This document shows positions 5,307-9,312 of a stretch of DNA of 9,312 bases, piece after piece (within the stretch, counting starts at the first letter, position 1; every line of letters begins with the position of its first letter). The notes under the pieces were generated by a model. The model was given only the letters and a program-made list of their open reading frames with translations. It was not told where the DNA came from and made no database searches. The stretch covers positions 1-9,312 of the forward strand of contig SYDZ01000214.1 of assembly GCA_005801025.1 (NCBI GenBank). The letters run 5' to 3'. Made by a program: the position numbers and the translations under genes. Source of the DNA: Actinomycetota bacterium (GTDB lineage: Bacteria > Actinomycetota > Acidimicrobiia > Acidimicrobiales > Ilumatobacteraceae).

Positions 5307-8045
5307 TCAAACGATGTACGGATCGATCCGAGAGGGTTTGATGTCATACGTGGCAATGGCTTGCTGAACAATGGCGGGGCTCACGGCCCCAGATTGTGCG
5401 AGTGCTGCGAGGACCGTGACAACGATATTGGGCATGTCGATTTCAAAGTGGGAACGTAATGCATGGCGCGTATCGCTGCGCCCCATGCCATCAGTTCCGA
5501 GTGCGGTAAATGAACGCCCAGGTACAAAGCGGGCAATCTGTTCAGGGACAATTTTCATAAAGTCGCTGACAGCGACCACTGGGTCATTGCACCCGTTCAA
5601 GAGTGCTGTCACACGCGCTACCTTGGGCGGATCGCTGGGATGAAGGCGGTTATGGCGTTCGACTGCTAAGGCGTCTTCGCGCAAGGCTTTATACGAGGTT
5701 GCGGACCACAGATCAACAGCAACATTGAACAGCGTCCACAGTTCTTCGGCGGCAGCAATCGCAGCACCCTGAGCCGAACCGCTGAACAAGATCGTGGAGC
5801 GGTGTTTGACGTCGGGTCCACTTGGAGCGGCCGACCATTGATACAGGCCAGAAACGATGTCGGCGTCTGTCACTCCTGCTGGACGCGCCGGCATCGGGTA
5901 GTTCTCGTTATACAGCGCCAGGTAGTAGAACACGTCGGGATCAGTTTCGCCATTTGGTCCGCTAGCGCCGCCGTACATGCGACTTAAACCATGTTTGACA
6001 AGGGCTCCAACTTCATAGGCAAAGGCTGGGTCATAGGACTGGCAGGCGGGCACGGTCGAAGCCAAAACTAAGCTATGTCCGTCTTGATGTTGTAATCCTT
6101 CGCCCATCAAAGTGGTTCGACCAGCGGTTGCGCCCAGCAAGAATCCACGTGTTCGGGCGTCGGCGGCTTGCCAGATCAAATCACCAACTCGCTGAAAACC
6201 AAACATTGAATAGAAGGTGTAGAACGGTACCGTTGGTACACCGCGTGTGGCGTATGACGTGCCCGAAGCAATGAAACTACTCATTGCACCCGCTTCAGTG
6301 ATTCCTTCCTCCAGAATCTGCCCGTCGGTTGCCTCTGTGTATGAGAGCAGCATGTCGTGATCAACAGGTTCGTACTTCTGACCCTGTGAGGCGTAGATTT
6401 TGAACTCTCGAAAGAGTGAGTCCATGCCGAATGTGCGGGCTTCGTCGGGAATAATCGGTACCACACGCGATCCAAACTTTTCGTCCCGGGCTAAATTTCG
6501 CAACAAGCGGGTAAAACTCATCGTGGTGCTGACTGCTTGTCCACCAGACCCAGCATCAAATTCAGTGAAGACGCTGTCTGCCGGCACTTCAAGTGGTCGA
6601 CGATCGCGAATGACTCGCTTGGGAAGCGAGCCACCCAATCCACGGCGACGTTCCATGAGGTATTGATACTCAATTGAGCCTTCTCGTGGACGAAAATATG
6701 GAGGTATATCGCCTTGTAAGGCTGAGTCTGGTATTTCTTCGTTGAGGTGGAGGCGATCGCGCAATAAACGAATCTGTTCAGCATTCATTTTCTTGATCTG
6801 ATGTGTTGCGTTACGACCCTCAATATCGGGACCTAGCGTCCAGCCTTTAACGGTCTTGCACAAAATCGCTGTCGGGCGTCCACTCCCTAAGTTTTGTGCT
6901 GCAGCGCGATAAGCAGCGTATAACTTGCGGTAATCGTGACCACCGCGCGGCAATGTGCTGAGTTCATCATCGCTCAGGTGGGCCACCATTTGACGCAAAC
7001 GCGGGTCGGGTCCAAAGAAGTTTTCGCGAATGTAGTTGCCACTCTCAATCGTGTATCGCTGAAATTCTCCATCAACGGTTGCGTTCATTTGATTCAGCAA
7101 CACGCCGTCGTCGTCTTGAGCCAAAAGATTGTCCCACTTGGAGCCCCAAATAACTTTGATGACATTCCATCCGGCACCGCGAAACACTGCTTCAAGTTCC
7201 TGAATGATCTTGCCATTGCCACGCACGGGTCCATCTAGTCGTTGCAGGTTGCAGTTCACAACGAAGACCAAATTGTCTAGTTGTTCGCGCGCCGCCAACG
7301 ACAATGCTCCGAGAGTTTCTGGCTCGTCGGTTTCACCGTCTCCTAGATACGCCCAAACTCGACTAGCGCTGGTGTCATCGATGTGACGATTCATCAAATC
7401 TCGATTAAAACGGGCGTGGTAGATGGCGCTGATCGGGCCAAGTCCCATGCTCACTGTTGGGAACTCCCAAAATTCGGGCATTAAGCGCGGATGAGGGTAA
7501 CTTGAAAGTCCTTGACCGGGTCGAGCAATTTCGCGACGGAAATGATCAAGATCGTTCTCGCTCAGACGACCCTCTAAAAATGCTCGAGCGTAAATTCCTG
7601 GGGCAGCATGACCTTGAAAATAAATATGATCGCCAGCATTGCCATCATCCTTGCCACGAAAGAAATGATTGAAACCAATCTCGTACAAACTGGCCGAACT
7701 GGCGAAGGTGGAGAGGTGACCGCCGATTCCTTCAGCGTTTTTGTTGGCTCGCACGACCATGGCCGCAGCATTCCAACGGATGAATGCGCGGATGCGACGC
7801 TCAATATGTTCGTCACCTGGAAACCATGGTTCGTAGTCGCGCGGGATGGTATTGACGTAGGGCGTGGAAACGGTGGCAGGAAAACTCACTTGACTCTGTT
7901 GGGCTTTTTCCAGCAATCGGGACAAGAGATAGCGCGCACGTACTTTTCCGTGCACATTGATGACCGCATCGAGAGAATCAAGCCACTCTTGGGTTTCGCT
8001 GGGGTCGGTATCGGGGAGTTGGTGCATGGAACCGTCAAACAGCAT
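5307..8045 (-). CDS. aceE: Pyruvate dehydrogenase E1 component, homodimeric type
   Basis: This 912-residue protein is the AceE-type E1, which decarboxylates pyruvate with thiamine diphosphate and passes the acetyl group to the lipoyl domain of E2 in the cytoplasmic pyruvate dehydrogenase complex. The diphosphate/Mg-binding motif GDGETDEPE (235-243) through NCNLQRLDG (264-272) is intact. Also visible are GGHLSTFASSA and YFQGHAAPG with the active-site histidines, the GGHDYRKLYAAY loop, KTVKGWTLG...EGRNATHQIKKM, and the pyrimidine-domain segments SYTEATDGQILEEGITEAGAM and GLQHQDGHSLV. The length matches Escherichia coli and mycobacterial AceE. The start at 8045 is the longest; an ATG at 8027 (906 residues) is equally possible because neither has a good Shine-Dalgarno sequence. 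No E2 or E3 gene is adjacent, as is common in actinobacteria. It is divergent from rnhA, with 73 bp between them. Confidence 0.97.
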   Translation of the reverse strand: MLFDGSMHQLPDTDPSETQEWLDSLDAVINVHGKVRARYLLSRLLEKAQQSQVSFPATVSTPYVNTIPRDYEPWFPGDEHIERRIRAFIRWNAAAMVVRANKNAEGIGGHLSTFASSASLYEIGFNHFFRGKDDGNAGDHIYFQGHAAPGIYARAFLEGRLSENDLDHFRREIARPGQGLSSYPHPRLMPEFWEFPTVSMGLGPISAIYHARFNRDLMNRHIDDTSASRVWAYLGDGETDEPETLGALSLAAREQLDNLVFVVNCNLQRLDGPVRGNGKIIQELEAVFRGAGWNVIKVIWGSKWDNLLAQDDDGVLLNQMNATVDGEFQRYTIESGNYIRENFFGPDPRLRQMVAHLSDDELSTLPRGGHDYRKLYAAYRAAAQNLGSGRPTAILCKTVKGWTLGPDIEGRNATHQIKKMNAEQIRLLRDRLHLNEEIPDSALQGDIPPYFRPREGSIEYQYLMERRRGLGGSLPKRVIRDRRPLEVPADSVFTEFDAGSGGQAVSTTMSFTRLLRNLARDEKFGSRVVPIIPDEARTFGMDSLFREFKIYASQGQKYEPVDHDMLLSYTEATDGQILEEGITEAGAMSSFIASGTSYATRGVPTVPFYTFYSMFGFQRVGDLIWQAADARTRGFLLGATAGRTTLMGEGLQHQDGHSLVLASTVPACQSYDPAFAYEVGALVKHGLSRMYGGASGPNGETDPDVFYYLALYNENYPMPARPAGVTDADIVSGLYQWSAAPSGPDVKHRSTILFSGSAQGAAIAAAEELWTLFNVAVDLWSATSYKALREDALAVERHNRLHPSDPPKVARVTALLNGCNDPVVAVSDFMKIVPEQIARFVPGRSFTALGTDGMGRSDTRHALRSHFEIDMPNIVVTVLAALAQSGAVSPAIVQQAIATYDIKPSRIDPYIV

Positions 8046-8103
8046 TCCGTCAGTCTCGCAGAGTTACCGATTGGTAGTCACCGCAATCAGCGTTTGAGTG
8101 TGA

Positions 8104-8110
8104 GAATATA
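8104..8110. promoter_or_regulatory. Shared AT-rich -10 region between aceE and rnhA
   Basis: GAATATA sits in the 73-bp gap between the divergent genes. Read on the minus strand it gives TATATT (8110-8105), a strong -10 for aceE with a leader of about 50-70 bases. Read on the plus strand, GAATAT (8104-8109) ends 9 bp before the rnhA ATG and could give a very short leader. No convincing -35 elements are visible, so this is a weak call. Confidence 0.35.
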
Positions 8111-8118
8111 GGCGGCTT

Positions 8119-8604
8119 ATGAGTTCCTCACCTGAGTTCCCCACGCAGTCAGACTCGCTACTCGTGTACACCGATGGGGCATGCAGTGGCAACCCTGGCC
8201 CTGGTGGCTGGGCGTGGGCCGTCGCTCCAACTGGTGAACGCCATGATTCTGGTGGCGAGAGTGGGACGACCAATCAACGCATGGAACTGATGGCGGCGAT
8301 GGAGGCGATACGCGTCAACGCCCCAATCGCAGATGCGGAAAAGAAACACTTGGTCATCGTCAGCGATTCGACCTATGTCGTGAAATGTTTTAGCGATCGC
8401 TGGTGGGTGCGCTGGAAAGCCAACGGTTGGCGCAATGCGAAGAAAGAGCCCGTTGCCAATACAGATTTGTGGAAGCCGATGATTGCCATGTACGAAGCTT
8501 TCGACCCGGCGAAGAGACCCAGTTTCCAATGGGTGAAAGGTCACAGTGGAGACCCCATGAATGACCTAGTAGACGAGTTGGCAGTACGGGCCTGTCAACG
8601 CTGA
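8119..8604 (+). CDS. rnhA: Ribonuclease HI
   Basis: This 161-residue protein is a type 1 RNase H, which cuts the RNA strand of RNA-DNA hybrids (R-loops, primers) in the cytoplasm. The four metal-binding carboxylates are present: Asp19 in YTDGACSGNPGPGGW, Glu56 in NQRMELMAAMEA, Asp83 in IVSDSTYV and Asp152 in NDLVDELA. The catalytic His142 lies in VKGHSGD. Spacing matches E. coli RNase HI (Asp10, Glu48, Asp70, His124, Asp134). The basic, tryptophan-rich WWVRWKANGWRNAKKEPVAN segment (95-114) is the substrate-binding handle region, and its presence marks the bacterial HI form. The N-terminus carries an extra, poorly conserved 12 residues before the first strand. The start at 8119 follows an AT-rich -10 region. 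A standard length and complete active site suggest a working enzyme. Confidence 0.96.
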   Translation: MSSSPEFPTQSDSLLVYTDGACSGNPGPGGWAWAVAPTGERHDSGGESGTTNQRMELMAAMEAIRVNAPIADAEKKHLVIVSDSTYVVKCFSDRWWVRWKANGWRNAKKEPVANTDLWKPMIAMYEAFDPAKRPSFQWVKGHSGDPMNDLVDELAVRACQR

Positions 8605-8743
8605 GCAGGTCTTTTGTAGTTACTGACGGGACAAATGCGATAGAAACGAGTACGGTGCGAGGTGCCTGAAAAGGTCCGTGACGAGCCCCGAAATCGCTTT
8701 AGGGAACCGTTTTTCGGACCGATAACTCTATGTGCGTAACTTG
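8605..8743 (+). other. Intergenic leader before the SpoIID/LytB gene with two overlapping inverted repeats
   Basis: This 139-bp gap contains GGTCCG (8673-8678) paired with CGGACC (8715-8720), and CCGAAA (8688-8693) paired with TTTCGG (8712-8717). The two 3' arms share bases 8715-8717, so the pairings exclude each other. Arms of 6 bp are short enough to arise by chance in a region of this size. No clear terminator for rnhA and no good -10/-35 pair for the next gene are visible. Confidence 0.3.
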
Positions 8744-9312
8744 ATGACGAGTATTCAACGAACTTGCCTTGCCACTTTGGGTGGATTGTTGATCTGCGCA
8801 TTCGCAGTTGTGTCAAGTCCACTGAGTTCTGCGCGCGCAGCACCCACGGACTCTGTTGCTGGTGTGGCGATCGTGATTGAAGGTCAGGGTTACGGTCACG
8901 GACGGGGGATGAGTCAATATGGTGCTTACGGTTGGGCCACTGGCAGTTACGGGGACAGCATCCTCACTGCGGAGCAAAAGGCAAAAGACTGGACGTGGAT
9001 TCTCGATCATTACTACGGCGGTACTCAAAATGCCTTAACTGCACCTGACCAACGCCTGACAGTTTCTCTTTCGGCCTACGACGGGTTGCAAACAGCAGTG
9101 ATCTCGTCGGATAGGACGGCCAATGTTGTGCTCGCTGGTGGGCCTGCTGTTTCGGGAACTTACGCATCCCTCGTGGCGCGCGAGATATCAGCGAGTGGGG
9201 TGCGGTCAACGTATACCTATCGCGTATACGGCTCGTCTAAGGTCACCTGTCCATCTGCTTCTGATCCCTTGACGGCGGAGACTGGCTGGAGCGTAGTGGG
9301 AGAGGGAACTGC
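8744..9312 (+). CDS. Secreted SpoIID/LytB-domain protein, N-terminal part (runs off the window)
   Basis: The frame from the ATG at 8744 stays open to the window end, giving 189 residues of a longer protein. Residues 1-33 form a Sec signal peptide: basic Arg6, a hydrophobic core (LATLGGLLICAFAVV) and a likely cleavage site after SARA. The mature start holds GQGYGHGRGMSQYGAYGWA (about 47-65), the GHGxGMSQxGA motif of SpoIID/LytB proteins, then WILDHYYGGT (about 85-94), as in actinobacterial members where this motif precedes the SpoIID domain. A beta-rich segment (RLTVSLSAYDG) begins the next domain. SpoIID proteins are peptidoglycan lytic transglycosylases or amidase enhancers, so an envelope-remodelling role outside the membrane is likely, but the catalytic region is beyond the window. 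An in-frame GTG at 8732 would add 4 residues; neither start has a clear Shine-Dalgarno sequence. Confidence 0.85.
   Translation, partial: MTSIQRTCLATLGGLLICAFAVVSSPLSSARAAPTDSVAGVAIVIEGQGYGHGRGMSQYGAYGWATGSYGDSILTAEQKAKDWTWILDHYYGGTQNALTAPDQRLTVSLSAYDGLQTAVISSDRTANVVLAGGPAVSGTYASLVAREISASGVRSTYTYRVYGSSKVTCPSASDPLTAETGWSVVGEGT

Noticed and set aside
7608..8111. Plus-strand 167-residue open frame opposite aceE
   Set aside because: It lies entirely antisense to the highly conserved N-terminal part of aceE and shows no recognisable domain.
8595..8843. Minus-strand 82-residue open frame across the rnhA-SpoIID gap
   Set aside because: It overlaps the signal peptide coding region of the SpoIID gene on the opposite strand, is Arg/Ser-rich, and has no family signal.

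Overview
This window looks like a stretch of chromosome from an actinobacterium (Actinomycetota) of moderate GC content. The pointers are an imuA'-imuB pair with a mycobacterial-type LexA box, a homodimeric AceE pyruvate dehydrogenase E1, a SpoIID/LytB-type secreted protein with an early GHGxGMSQ motif, and start codons placed just after -10-like hexamers with no clear Shine-Dalgarno sequence (leaderless transcription). A lineage such as Acidimicrobiia would fit, but that is inference. I see no mobile elements, CRISPR arrays, tRNAs or rRNAs.

Layout: (1) 1-207, + strand, the tail of a cobalamin-binding-domain protein. (2) 243-2725, + strand, a two-gene DNA-damage mutagenesis operon, imuA' and imuB, preceded by a near-perfect SOS box (CGAAC-N4-GTTCG) within the promoter. 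(3) 2705-3499, - strand, an orphan OmpR/PhoB-type regulator with a degenerate receiver domain; its 3' end overlaps the 3' end of imuB by 21 bp, tail to tail. (4) 3739-4917, + strand, a Cys/Met-metabolism PLP enzyme divergent from the regulator, with a 7-bp-arm inverted repeat between them. (5) 4974-5293, + strand, two tiny membrane proteins (68 and 38 aa) joined by an ATGA stop/start overlap; the second is too short for ordinary gene callers. (6) 5307-8045, - strand, aceE. (7) 8119-8604, + strand, ribonuclease HI, divergent from aceE. (8) 8744-9312, + strand, the start of an exported SpoIID/LytB-domain protein that runs off the window.

How they work together: the only clear functional unit is the ImuA'/ImuB mutasome, which in other actinobacteria works with the error-prone polymerase DnaE2 and the beta clamp under LexA/RecA control. 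dnaE2 is not in this window. The other genes are housekeeping (pyruvate to acetyl-CoA, sulfur amino acids, RNA-DNA hybrid removal, envelope). The least explained elements are the degenerate-receiver regulator and the pair of coupled small membrane proteins. I found no strong evidence for a wholly new system; the small-protein pair is the best candidate for something uncharacterised.
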